A model generated the notes under the pieces. It was not told the origin of the DNA. It did not search any database and saw only the letters and a program-made list of their open reading frames with translations. Shown piece after piece: positions 1-8,411 of a stretch of DNA of 64,000 bases; the stretch's first letter is position 1, and the number at the start of each line of letters is the position of its first letter. The stretch comes from Massilia sp. BSC265 (lineage in GTDB: Bacteria > Pseudomonadota > Gammaproteobacteria > Burkholderiales > Burkholderiaceae_D): the NCBI RefSeq assembly GCF_000740675.1, contig NZ_JPXI01000031.1, positions 124,001-188,000 of the forward strand, written 5' to 3'. The translations under genes and the position numbers were made by a program.

Positions 1-129
1 GATCAGGGGCTGCACCTTGCCCCAGGCGATGATGACGGTCAGGAAGACGACCGAAACGAAAACGGCCAGCATGGCCCATGCGACCGGGGACATGCCGAAC
101 AACGCCGACAATGGACTGGCAAGACTCAT
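1..129 (-). CDS. N-terminal fragment of an integral membrane protein (possible GntP-type permease)
   Basis: Only the first 43 codons are in the window; the rest lies beyond base 1. The start ATG at 129 has a good ribosome binding site (AGGGGTGA) a few bases upstream. The peptide has a short polar start and then one strong hydrophobic segment (about residues 13-37) followed by a Lys. Gluconate permeases of the GntP family begin in a similar way, and a sugar-acid permease would suit the GH43/symporter neighbours, but the fragment is too short to assign. It points the same way as the GH43 gene, with about 107 bp between them. Confidence 0.55.
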   Translation of the reverse strand, partial: MSLASPLSALFGMSPVAWAMLAVFVSVVFLTVIIAWGKVQPLI

Positions 130-236
130 ATTCACCCCTGAAAAGCGATCCCGGAAACGACGCACTGCCGGCAAGACCGCGGCACCGGCCTGCGCCGGTA
201 CGACGGTCTGGCGGTTTGAGGGAGAAACGAAGCCGG

Positions 237-1256
237 CTAGCGTTCGCCGTAGGGCGAGATCGTGAGGATATTCCCCTGGTCGTCGTAGTGCAGCTCGGTG
301 ACCTTCACGCTGCGCAGGTGGGTCACGCCCTCCGACAGGCTGCTGTCGTGGTAGAACAGGTAGCTGCGGCCCTCGAATTCGCAGATCGAGTGGTGCGTGG
401 TCCAGCCGATCACCGGGGTCATGATTTTCCCGCGGTAGGTAAAGGGACCGTAGGGACTGTCGCCCACCGCATAGCAGAGCAGGTGGGTATCGCCCGTCGA
501 ATACGAGAAATAGTATTTGCCGTCGTGCCGGTGCAGCCAGGGCGCCTCGAAGTAACGGCGCTCGTGGTCGCCGGCGAGCAGGGGCTTGCCGTCTTCGTCG
601 AGGATGACGACCGCGCGCGGCGCTTCGGCGAACTGCGTCATGTCGGTGCTCAAGCGTGCGACGCGCGGCGCCAGTGCTTCCTGGTCCGGGGCCGGCTCTT
701 CGTTCCCTGCGTCATACACGTTGTCGCGGTACTTCTGCAGCTGCCCGCCCCAGATGCCGCCGAAAACCATGTAGAAGGCGCCGTCGCTGTCCTCGAACAC
801 GGCGGGGTCGATCGAATAGCTGCCTTCGATCGGCTTCGGTTCGGGCACGAAGGGGCCGGCGGGGTGCTCGCCGACCGCCACGCCGATCTGGAAGATGCCG
901 TCCGGGCGCTTGGCCGGGAAATACAGGTAGTACTTGCCGTCCTTGCAGGCGGCATCCGGCGCCCACATCTGGCGCTCCGCCCAGGGTACATCCTTGACGT
1001 GGAGGGCGACACCATGGTCGACGGCCTCGGCGCCGGGATGGTCGAGCGAGAGGACGTGGTAGTCCTCCATCGCGAAATGGTCGCCGTTGTCGTTGAAAGG
1101 AATGCCGGCTTCGATGTCATGCGAGGGATAGATGTAGATCCTGCCGTCGAAGACATGGGCCGACGGGTCGGCGGTATAGATGTGCGTGACGAGCGGAGCG
1201 GAGATGGCGCGCGCCTTCAGTTCCCGTACGCGCTCTGTGTCGATGATTTCGGACAT
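237..1256 (-). CDS. Glycoside hydrolase family 43 (xylosidase/arabinofuranosidase-like)
   Basis: 339 residues forming a single five-bladed propeller domain with no signal peptide, so probably cytoplasmic. The three acidic residues expected in GH43 are visible: Asp30 in YTADPSAH (general base), Asp150 in YSIDPAVF (pKa modulator) and Glu237 in YFEAPWL (general acid). GH43 enzymes cleave arabinose or xylose side chains and oligosaccharides; the substrate here cannot be told. I chose the ATG at 1256 because the reading frame extends further upstream only as low-complexity Arg/Ser-rich sequence that overlaps the transporter gene. It lies 34 bp downstream of the sugar symporter gene on the same strand, so the two probably form an operon that imports and then hydrolyses short pentose oligosaccharides. 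Confidence 0.9.
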   Translation of the reverse strand: MSEIIDTERVRELKARAISAPLVTHIYTADPSAHVFDGRIYIYPSHDIEAGIPFNDNGDHFAMEDYHVLSLDHPGAEAVDHGVALHVKDVPWAERQMWAPDAACKDGKYYLYFPAKRPDGIFQIGVAVGEHPAGPFVPEPKPIEGSYSIDPAVFEDSDGAFYMVFGGIWGGQLQKYRDNVYDAGNEEPAPDQEALAPRVARLSTDMTQFAEAPRAVVILDEDGKPLLAGDHERRYFEAPWLHRHDGKYYFSYSTGDTHLLCYAVGDSPYGPFTYRGKIMTPVIGWTTHHSICEFEGRSYLFYHDSSLSEGVTHLRSVKVTELHYDDQGNILTISPYGER

Positions 1257-1290
1257 ATATGTTGGACCTGGCTTGTCGTTGAAGGATGGA

Positions 1291-2775
1291 TCAATGCTGG
1301 GCGGACGTGCGGCGCTCGCCGAGTTCGCGCTCGATCTGCAGCTCGACGTTCTTCCGGATGTCGTACAGCCCGAGGATGGCGACGCCGAGCAGGAAGGGAA
1401 TCGATGCCCACACGCTGACCGACAGCAGGATCCCGTTCGCCGTCTCGGGCGCCTGGGCCGGCAGCGAAGCGTCATAGCCGTAGTGCGACAGCAGGGCCGC
1501 CACCAGGGCGCCGCCGATGCTCAGGCCTGCCTTGAGGCCGAAGATCATCGCCGAGAACAGCAGGGCGGTGGCGCGCCGGTTGTTCTTCCATTCCGAGTAG
1601 TCGGCGACGTCGGCGATCATGGCCCACAGCAGGGGAATCGTGATGCCGTAGAAGAAGCCGTGCAGCAGCTGGCTCAGGAAGACCGGGCCGATGGACTCGG
1701 GCGGGAAGAAGTACAGGGCCAGCATGAAGATGGTCGAGACCAGCAGCGCGGCGCCGAACACGTCGCGCTTGCCGAAGCGGTCCGCCAGCGGCTTGGAGAA
1801 GCCGATCCCGATGATCATCATGATGATGCCGACGGCATTGAAGACGCTGAAGCCCGAGGTGGCGGCGTCCTTCGGCCAGTGGAAGGCCGTCAGGCCGACG
1901 CTGGCCAGCACCGCGTTCAGTCCGGCGATGAAGGCATTGAAGCCGATGTTCTCGAGAAAAGCCGCGAGGTGGGCTTCGCTCAGGTAGGAGTTGAAGTAGT
2001 AGACATAGGTGCCGCCTTTCAGGGCGAGCGTGATGAACACCAGGATCGTCAGGACCAGCATCACGACCCAGGGCCGGTTGCCCAGCAGGTCGACGATATC
2101 CTGGCGGATGCTGGAGCGCTGCGTCGGCGCCGGAACCACCCGCTCGCGGGTGGTGAAGAAGGTGATGAGGAAGAAGACGGTGCCGACGATCGCGAACACG
2201 GTCATCACGTTCTGGAAGCCGAGTGCCTTGTCCCCGCCGCCCGCGATCAGCACCAGCGGCAGCAGCAGGACCTGGATGATGAACTGGGCGACCATCACGG
2301 CGGTGAAGCGGTAGGCCGACAGGCTGTTGCGCTCCGCCATGCTGCCGGTCAGGACACCGCTCAGGGCCGAGTAGGGCAGGTTGTTGGCCGAGTAGACCAG
2401 CATCAGGAGGATATAGGTCAGCAGCGCATAGATGACCTTGCCCTGCTGCCCGAGATCGGGCGTGCTGAATGCCAGCAGCGCGGTGAGCCCGAAGGGAATC
2501 GAGGTCCACAGGATCCAGGGACGGAACTTGCCCCAGCGCGTGTGGGTGCGGTCCGCCAGCAGGCCCATGATGGGATTGAAGCAGGCGCCGACGATACCGC
2601 CGATGAAGATGATGGAAGCTGCCGTGCTGGGGGGAACCTTGTACACGTCCGTGTAGAAGAAGGCGATGAAGGTCAGCAGGGTCTGGAAGATCAGGTTGGC
2701 GGCAAGGTCGCCGAGGCTGTAGCCGAGCTTTTCGATTGCTCCCAGCCGTGAAGGTATCGTTCGCGGATTGCTCAT
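1291..2775 (-). CDS. GPH-family sugar:cation symporter (MFS)
   Basis: 494 residues with about 12 hydrophobic segments. The N-terminus (EKLGYSLGDLAANL) and the loop-2 motif (GLLADRTHTRWGKFRPW) are typical of the glycoside-pentoside-hexuronide:cation symporters. These inner-membrane proteins import oligosaccharides such as xylobiose or melibiose with H+ or Na+. The ATG at 2775 fits the family N-terminus. An in-frame ATG at 2838 would add 21 residues but has no ribosome binding site. The upstream region holds a LacI-like operator at 2849-2864, so sugar-responsive repression is likely. The GH43 gene follows in the same operon. Confidence 0.9.
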   Translation of the reverse strand: MSNPRTIPSRLGAIEKLGYSLGDLAANLIFQTLLTFIAFFYTDVYKVPPSTAASIIFIGGIVGACFNPIMGLLADRTHTRWGKFRPWILWTSIPFGLTALLAFSTPDLGQQGKVIYALLTYILLMLVYSANNLPYSALSGVLTGSMAERNSLSAYRFTAVMVAQFIIQVLLLPLVLIAGGGDKALGFQNVMTVFAIVGTVFFLITFFTTRERVVPAPTQRSSIRQDIVDLLGNRPWVVMLVLTILVFITLALKGGTYVYYFNSYLSEAHLAAFLENIGFNAFIAGLNAVLASVGLTAFHWPKDAATSGFSVFNAVGIIMMIIGIGFSKPLADRFGKRDVFGAALLVSTIFMLALYFFPPESIGPVFLSQLLHGFFYGITIPLLWAMIADVADYSEWKNNRRATALLFSAMIFGLKAGLSIGGALVAALLSHYGYDASLPAQAPETANGILLSVSVWASIPFLLGVAILGLYDIRKNVELQIERELGERRTSAQH

Positions 2776-2848
2776 GATGTCTCGGTTATCGTTATAAGTC
2801 AGGCGTCTGGCGCGCCGAAACCAGTCGCTACCATTCATATATCACTAA

Positions 2849-2864
2849 ATGATAGCGCTAGCAT
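2849..2864. promoter_or_regulatory. LacI-family-like operator upstream of the sugar symporter
   Basis: A 16-bp near-perfect palindrome (ATGATAGCGCTAGCAT; 7 of 8 position pairs match) with the central TAGCGCTA typical of LacI/GalR-family operators. It lies 73 bp before the chosen symporter start. No LacI-type gene is in the window, so the regulator would be encoded elsewhere, perhaps left of base 1. The operator role is inferred from sequence symmetry. Confidence 0.65.
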
Positions 2865-2978
2865 TCCGGATCGAGTATGGCTGAGGCTTGGAACGGAGTC
2901 AACCGGTTAGAACGAGAAGATGGCGCCGGGCGCTTGCCGCACCCGGTTGTGCCCGGATAGGTGAACGTCTTCGCCCGG

Positions 2979-3257
2979 CTAGGCGTCGGGCCGCGAGGCT
3001 GCGGCGCGCGCCAGCGCATGCGAAGCCACCGGGACGGTCAGGACCAACAGCAGCACCAGCAGGCCGATCCTGATCCACCAGGCGAACGAGGGCTGCAGCA
3101 CGGCGAGTCCGGCCAGCATCACGCCCAGGGCCAGGGTGGCCGCCTTGGTGGCGGCGTGCTGGCGCGACAGCGCGTCGGGGAGCCGCAGCAGGCCGAGCGC
3201 CGCCACCGCGAGCAGCGCCGCGCCGAGGATGACCAGCGCCCATCCGAGCACGGTCAT
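2979..3257 (-). CDS. mrpG: Mrp cation/H+ antiporter subunit G
   Basis: 92 residues with three hydrophobic segments and the family motif GLLRLPDALSRQHAATKAATL. This is the small membrane subunit that closes the seven-gene Mrp (Mnh/Pha) complex, an inner-membrane Na+(K+)/H+ antiporter used for pH and salt tolerance. It is the last gene of the operon and overlaps mrpF by 4 nt, so its translation is probably coupled. No clear T-rich terminator follows before the next feature at 2864. Confidence 0.92.
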   Translation of the reverse strand: MTVLGWALVILGAALLAVAALGLLRLPDALSRQHAATKAATLALGVMLAGLAVLQPSFAWWIRIGLLVLLLVLTVPVASHALARAAASRPDA

Positions 3258-3520
3258 GGCGTGTCCTTTCCTGGCACGCCTTCCCGCAAGGCCTGGGCCC
3301 AGCAGACGGTCGCGAGGAAGGCGATCAGGGCAAAGCCGAGCGCCACGTCGAGGAAGGCCGTGTGGCCGGTGCGCGCGGCGGCGAGGAGGCAGCCGGCCAC
3401 GCCGCAGGCACTGAGCAGGTCCACCGCCACCAGCCGGCTCGCCGCCCCGGGAAGGCGCCGGAAGGCTTCCAGCACCAGTAGCAGCGCCGCCCCGAGAAAT
3501 AGTTCGGCCAAGATCGTCAT
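3254..3520 (-). CDS. mrpF: Mrp cation/H+ antiporter subunit F
   Basis: 88 residues with three predicted membrane segments. The conserved RLVAVDLLSACG segment is typical of the MrpF/PhaF family. It is a structural subunit of the Mrp antiporter complex. It overlaps mrpE upstream and mrpG downstream by 4 nt each. Length and position (E-F-G) match the standard operon. Confidence 0.92.
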   Translation of the reverse strand: MTILAELFLGAALLLVLEAFRRLPGAASRLVAVDLLSACGVAGCLLAAARTGHTAFLDVALGFALIAFLATVCWAQALREGVPGKDTP

Positions 3521-3858
3521 GCTGCTTCCTCCTTGTTGAACAGGACCCGCAACGGGTCTTCGAAATGGGCACGGATTTCCCGCAGGGCGTTGTCGCCTGC
3601 GTCGCCGTCGAGCAGGTGCAGGCGTATGCATCCGCCTGCAGCGTCGACATCGACCGCCGTGGTTCCGGGCGTCAGGCTGATCAGGCAGGCAAGCACGGTG
3701 GTCGCCCCTGATCCCATCGGGGCGAAGCGGTACTCGGCGAAGCCAGGCGCGAAGGCGCGTGGCCGGTGCAGGGTGCGCCACGAGATGTGCAGGCCTGCGT
3801 GCACGACGCCGACGATCAGGCGCCACAGCAGCAGGACGGCGGCGGCGAAGCGCTTCAT
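3517..3858 (-). CDS. mrpE: Mrp cation/H+ antiporter subunit E
   Basis: 113 residues, shorter than the roughly 160 of the Bacillus protein. The N-terminal hydrophobic part is followed by the family features FAPGFAEYR and a soluble tail (LTPGTTAVDVD). It is an accessory subunit of the Mrp antiporter. The ATG at 3858 overlaps the mrpD stop by 4 nt, which fixes the start. The shortness suggests that the first membrane hairpin found in longer MrpE proteins is missing. Confidence 0.9.
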   Translation of the reverse strand: MKRFAAAVLLLWRLIVGVVHAGLHISWRTLHRPRAFAPGFAEYRFAPMGSGATTVLACLISLTPGTTAVDVDAAGGCIRLHLLDGDAGDNALREIRAHFEDPLRVLFNKEEAA

Positions 3859-5339
3859 GGCGCCTTCCCGGCGGCCGGCGCCGCCATCGCGGCAGCGGCC
3901 GTGTCCAGGAATCCGATCAGCGGACCGGGCATCAGGCCCATGGCGAGGGCCAACAGGGCCAGCGCGCCGCAGGCGACCCAGGCTCCTGCTGGATGCGGCC
4001 CCGGGATCGCGGCGTCCGGCGTCATGGCAGCCGACACCGGGGCCGGTTTCCAGAATGCTTCGATCCAGATCTTGGCCATCGACAGCAGGGTCAGGCCGCT
4101 CGTGAACAGCGCCAGCGCCATCCACAGGTAGCGCTCCTGGCCGAAGCCTTCGCGCAGGACGAGCAGCTTGGCCCAGAAGCCGGACAGCGGAGGAAAACCC
4201 ACCAGCGCAGCCGCGCTCAGCCCGAACAGGATCGCGAGCGCCGGATCGCGGCGCGCCAGTCCGCCGATACGGCGCAGGTCGAAGTGGCCGGCGCGGCGCG
4301 CGATCAGGCCTGCGACCAGGTACAGGTTGGCCTTCACCAGGATATGGTGGATGCTGAAGAACAGGGCCGCCGCGATGCCGGCCGCCCCGCCCAGCGCTGC
4401 CGCCAGCAGGATGTAGCCCATCTGGCTGACGCTGTGGAAAGCCAGGATGCGGCGCATGTCGTAGTGATACACGGCACCCATCACGCCGGCTAACATCGTG
4501 GCGGCAGCGATCCAGCCCAGTCCTGTTGCATAGGCCGGCGTGGCGTCCGGCAGTATTTCGTGCAGCACCCGCAGCAGCGCGTACGCCCCGACCTTGGTGC
4601 TCAGTGCGGTGAACAGCGCCTGGACCGGCGGCGACAGCACCGGATAGGCGGCCGGCAGCCAGAACATGAAGGGGAAGGCGCCGGTCTTGATCAGGAGCGC
4701 GACCAGCAGCAGCGCGCCCAGCAGCAAGGCGAGCGGGTCGTCGCCGCGGCCGGCCAGCGCGCTTCCCAGCGCCGCATAGTTCAGCTGCCCGGTCAGGCCG
4801 TACAGGCCGGCGACCGCGGCCAGCAGCAGGACCGTGCCGAACAGGTTGAGCACCAGGTACTTCAGGCCCGCGTCCAGCTGCGCCGGCCGGCGTCCGGCCA
4901 CGACCAGGCCGAGCGCGGCGATCAGCATCACTTCGAACCACACATACAGGTTGAACAGGTCGGCGGTGGCGTAGGCGCCGCCGGCCCCGGCAAGCAGGCC
5001 GTGCGCCAGCGGAAGCCCGAGCGGCGTGCCGAGGGCGCCGCCGCGGCCCGGATAGGCCAGCGCGGCCAGGGCCAGCACGGCATTGACGGTCAGCATCAGG
5101 GCGGCGGCGCGGTCGATGCGGAAGGCGATCGCGAACGGCGCCAGCCAGCCGCCGAAGCGCGTCTCCAGCACCACGCCGCTGACGGCGCCCTGCAGCAACA
5201 GGGCGCAGCACAGCAGGAGCAGCAGCGCCCCGGCCATGCTGGCCGCCCGCTGGCGCCGCGGCCGCCGCGCCAGTGCTAGCGTCAGCGCCGCCGTGAGCAG
5301 CGGCACCAGCACCGGCGCGCTGGCCAGGGCGCCGTTCAC
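3855..5339 (-). CDS. mrpD: Mrp cation/H+ antiporter subunit D
   Basis: 494 residues, about 14 hydrophobic segments, homologous to the proton-pumping subunits of complex I (NuoL/M/N). The key Glu lies in LYVWFEVMLIAALG and the key Lys in LIKTGAFPFMFWLP, as expected for a competent ion-translocating subunit. The start is a GTG at 5339 forming a GTGA 4-nt overlap with the mrpC stop, the same coupling seen at every other junction. No ATG near this position gives the conserved N-terminus. Confidence 0.93.
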   Translation of the reverse strand: MNGALASAPVLVPLLTAALTLALARRPRRQRAASMAGALLLLLCCALLLQGAVSGVVLETRFGGWLAPFAIAFRIDRAAALMLTVNAVLALAALAYPGRGGALGTPLGLPLAHGLLAGAGGAYATADLFNLYVWFEVMLIAALGLVVAGRRPAQLDAGLKYLVLNLFGTVLLLAAVAGLYGLTGQLNYAALGSALAGRGDDPLALLLGALLLVALLIKTGAFPFMFWLPAAYPVLSPPVQALFTALSTKVGAYALLRVLHEILPDATPAYATGLGWIAAATMLAGVMGAVYHYDMRRILAFHSVSQMGYILLAAALGGAAGIAAALFFSIHHILVKANLYLVAGLIARRAGHFDLRRIGGLARRDPALAILFGLSAAALVGFPPLSGFWAKLLVLREGFGQERYLWMALALFTSGLTLLSMAKIWIEAFWKPAPVSAAMTPDAAIPGPHPAGAWVACGALALLALAMGLMPGPLIGFLDTAAAAMAAPAAGKAP

Positions 5340-5722
5340 GGCAGTTCTCCCGGGGCGCCGTCGGCGCGCGGCGCGGGTTCGGCGTGTCCGAGCGCGTCGG
5401 CATCGGTCTCGCCGTCGCGCGCACCCAGCGCCAGCGCCAGGGCGACGCCAAAGCAGGCAAGGGCGAAACCGATCACGACTGCCGTCAGCACCAGGGCTTG
5501 CGGTACCGGATTGGCCAGCGCCGCGGCCGGCCCGGTCGCACCGGCGGCGATCAGCGGCGGCGCGGCCGTCCCCAGGCGACCGGCCGCGAACACGAACAGG
5601 TTGACCGCCGAACCGAGCAGCATGATGCCCACCGCGATCGACACCAGATCGCGCGAGCAGGCCAGGTACAGGCCCGACGCTGCCACCACCGTCACGCATG
5701 CCGCGATTGCCCACTCGATCAT
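5336..5722 (-). CDS. mrpC: Mrp cation/H+ antiporter subunit C
   Basis: 128 residues with three membrane segments, related to NuoK. It carries the NuoK-like segments GIMLLGSAVNLFVF and PVPQALVLTAVVIGFA. The C-terminal tail is acidic and charged (GARDGETDADALGH), as in many MrpC proteins. It overlaps mrpB and mrpD by 4 nt on each side. Confidence 0.93.
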   Translation of the reverse strand: MIEWAIAACVTVVAASGLYLACSRDLVSIAVGIMLLGSAVNLFVFAAGRLGTAAPPLIAAGATGPAAALANPVPQALVLTAVVIGFALACFGVALALALGARDGETDADALGHAEPAPRADGAPGELP

Positions 5723-6144
5723 CGCATCGCCTCCAGCAGGCGCACGCAGAAGCCGCCCAGCGCGCCCCACACGCACAGCGCCACCCCGATGTCGAACAGC
5801 AGCACGGTGGAAAGCTCGAGCGCCAGCGGCCCGGCTGCCAGCTCGCCCCACCAATGGGTGAGGAAGGCTTGTTCCTGGAAGAGCGCCGGCAGGCCGCTGG
5901 CAGCCGCCAGCGCCAGTCCCAGCGCGCTCAGGCCCAGCGGCCCGAGCGGCATCCGGGCGCGCGCTGCGGCCGTGCCGTACACCAGCGCCCGGGCGGCGGT
6001 CGCAGCCACCGCCACCAGGGCCGCGATGAAGCCGCCTCCCGGCGCGTTGTGGCCGCGCAGCAGCAGCAACAGGGCCGCTCCCAGCATGACCCAGTAGAGG
6101 AGCGATACGGCGTTTTCCAGGACGATGGAGCGCTCGGTGTTCAT
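5719..6144 (-). CDS. mrpB: Mrp cation/H+ antiporter subunit B
   Basis: 141 residues with four membrane segments. The glycine motif GHNAPGGGFIAAL is diagnostic of MrpB, and STVLLFDIGVALCVWG is also family-typical. It is a separate gene rather than the C-terminal part of a fused MrpAB, so the locus is a seven-gene (group 1) Mrp system. It overlaps mrpA and mrpC by 4 nt. Confidence 0.94.
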   Translation of the reverse strand: MNTERSIVLENAVSLLYWVMLGAALLLLLRGHNAPGGGFIAALVAVAATAARALVYGTAAARARMPLGPLGLSALGLALAAASGLPALFQEQAFLTHWWGELAAGPLALELSTVLLFDIGVALCVWGALGGFCVRLLEAMR

Positions 6145-8399
6145 GGTTGTTCCTTTCTGGTGCGCAGGCGACGCGCCAGCGGCCAGGCCGCCAGCGCCGC
6201 CAGCATGACCACCGCGATCTCACCGAGCGTGTCGAGCGCACGAAAGTCGACGAGGATGACATTGACCACGTTGTGTCCGTGGGCTTGCGGCACGCTGTGT
6301 GCCAGGAAGTAGTCGGACATCGCGCTGTCGAAAGGCCGGCCGGACAGCGCCAGCAGCGCGGCGCCGAGCAGCAGGCCGAATGCGAGGGCGGTGCCGGCCC
6401 GCCAGGCCCTGGCCGGTCGCCTGCCCGCGCTGCCAAGGCGCTGGCGGTGGCGGCGCAGCGCGACCGCGGCGACCACCACGAACACGCTTTCCACGGCCAG
6501 CTGGGTCAGGGCCAGGTCGGGCGCGCCGCGGAACAGGAACACCATGGCGCTGCCGGCGCCGACCCCACCGGCGCCGAGCAGGCACTGGAGCGTATCGCGT
6601 GCGCGCGCCGCCAGCAGTGCGCCGAGGGCTGCGGTGAGGCATCCCAGCAGGACGCCGGCGCCGTCCGGCGCGAGCGGCGCCGGCGCCGGGAGGCGCAATG
6701 CGAATACCCAGGGTGCGCAGAGCGCGATCGTGGCCGCCGCCGTGATGCCCAGGTAGCGGCTCAGGCGGCCGGTCTGGAGCCTGCGCCCCAGCACGCCGGC
6801 GACCTGCCTGATGCCGTGCAGGGAAGCGACGAAGGCGGCCTCGGGGCCGGCGCGGTCGAGGAAGCGCATGCGCTCGAGCAGGCGGTGCAGGCGGTTCCAT
6901 CCCGCATACACGACAAGCCCGATTCCCCAGACGACGGCGAAGCTTTCGAGGCGCAGCAGCCATTGCGGTTCGAGGGCCGCGTCGGCGCGCTCCAGGGCCG
7001 GGGAGATCATGCGTGCGGCATCCGCCACCAGCGGTTCGGCCAGCGAAGGAAACAGCCCCAGCACGATGCCGAGTCCGGCCAGCGCCAGCGGCGGCAGCGT
7101 GAGGCGCCAGGTGCCCTCGTGCGGCACATGTCCCTCGGGATGCTGCACGCGGCCGAAGAAGATGCGCAGCACCGCCACGCTGGCGACAGCCATGCCGACC
7201 GTGCTCACCAGCAGGCTGACGCCTTCGACTACCCAGATGACGTCGCTCAGCTCGCTGGCGGCCTTGATGCTGTCCTTGGCGACGAAGCCGATGGTGGCCG
7301 GCAGCCCCGCCATCGAGATGCCGGCCAGCAGGGCCGCCAGGGCGGTGACGGGCATGGCGCGGCGCAGCCCGCCCAACTGGTCGATCTGGCGGGTGCCGGT
7401 GGCGTGGTCGATGTTGCCGGCCACGAAAAACAGTGGCGCCTTGTACAGCGCATGGGCCAGCAGGAAGGCGGTGAAGGCCAGCGCACTCAGTTCGTTCGGC
7501 AGGCCGATCAGCACGGTGAGCGTGCCCAGCGCCGAAACGGTGGACCAGGCCAGGATGCGCTTCAGGTCGCGCTCGCGCGGGGCCTGCACGGCGCCCCACA
7601 GCGCAGTGAGCGTGCCGATCGAGAGCAGCGCCCCTTCCCACCACGGCACCGCGCCCATCGCTTCGTCGAAGCGGGCCATGACGTAGACGCCGAGGTTGAC
7701 CATGGTGGCCGAGTGCAGGAAAGCCGAGACCGGCGTCGGCGCCGCCATCGCGCCGGGCAGCCAGAAATGGAAGGGGAACTGGGCAGACTTGGTCATGGCG
7801 CCGGCCAGCACCAGCATTGCGCCCGCCTGGAAGCGCGGGTCGGCGAGCACGGCGGGATCGAGCCGGGCCAGGTCCGACAGGCGCAGGCCGGGGGCGGCAA
7901 TCAGTATCAGGACGAAGCCGGCCAGCAGCGCGAGGCCGCCGGCGCCGGTCACCAGCAGCGCCTGGCGCGCGCTGTCGCGGCTGTCCTGGCTGTCGTGCCC
8001 GAAGCCCACCAGCAGGAAGGACAGCACGCTGGTAGCTTCCCAGAACAGCAGGAGCAGGAACAGGTCGTCGGCCAGGATCGCCCCGGCCATGGCCAGCATG
8101 AAGGCGACCAGCAAGCCCATCAGCTGGCCGAGCCGGGCGTGGCCGTGCAGGTAGCCGGGCGTATAGGCCAGCACCGCCGTACCGACCACGCACACCAGCA
8201 GCAGGAACAGGCGTGCCAGGCCGTCGGCGGCGAAGCCCAGGCGCACGTCCAGCGCATCCACCCAGGACCAGGACCAGCTCGTGGGTTCACCGGGAAGGCT
8301 GGCCACGGCCGGCAGCAGTGCAAGCGGCAGCAGCCAGATCCAGCGGATCCATGCTGCCTCCGATGCTGCCTGCGCTGCCTGAGTTGTGGCCTGGACCAT
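6141..8399 (-). CDS. mrpA: Mrp cation/H+ antiporter subunit A
   Basis: 752 residues, about 20 hydrophobic segments, related to NuoL. The conserved Glu in LLLFWEATSVLSFLLVG and Lys in AMTKSAQFPFHFWLP are present. The C-terminus carries the MrpA-specific segments (GAPDLALTQLAVESV, then NVILVDFRALDTLGE). It is the largest subunit and needed for ion transport. A strong GGAGG ribosome binding site lies before the ATG at 8399. It begins 12 bp after the Ca2+/Na+ exchanger gene stop, so the exchanger and Mrp genes probably share one transcript. Confidence 0.95.
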   Translation of the reverse strand: MVQATTQAAQAASEAAWIRWIWLLPLALLPAVASLPGEPTSWSWSWVDALDVRLGFAADGLARLFLLLVCVVGTAVLAYTPGYLHGHARLGQLMGLLVAFMLAMAGAILADDLFLLLLFWEATSVLSFLLVGFGHDSQDSRDSARQALLVTGAGGLALLAGFVLILIAAPGLRLSDLARLDPAVLADPRFQAGAMLVLAGAMTKSAQFPFHFWLPGAMAAPTPVSAFLHSATMVNLGVYVMARFDEAMGAVPWWEGALLSIGTLTALWGAVQAPRERDLKRILAWSTVSALGTLTVLIGLPNELSALAFTAFLLAHALYKAPLFFVAGNIDHATGTRQIDQLGGLRRAMPVTALAALLAGISMAGLPATIGFVAKDSIKAASELSDVIWVVEGVSLLVSTVGMAVASVAVLRIFFGRVQHPEGHVPHEGTWRLTLPPLALAGLGIVLGLFPSLAEPLVADAARMISPALERADAALEPQWLLRLESFAVVWGIGLVVYAGWNRLHRLLERMRFLDRAGPEAAFVASLHGIRQVAGVLGRRLQTGRLSRYLGITAAATIALCAPWVFALRLPAPAPLAPDGAGVLLGCLTAALGALLAARARDTLQCLLGAGGVGAGSAMVFLFRGAPDLALTQLAVESVFVVVAAVALRRHRQRLGSAGRRPARAWRAGTALAFGLLLGAALLALSGRPFDSAMSDYFLAHSVPQAHGHNVVNVILVDFRALDTLGEIAVVMLAALAAWPLARRLRTRKEQP

Positions 8400-8411
8400 G
8401 TCGCGCCTCCG

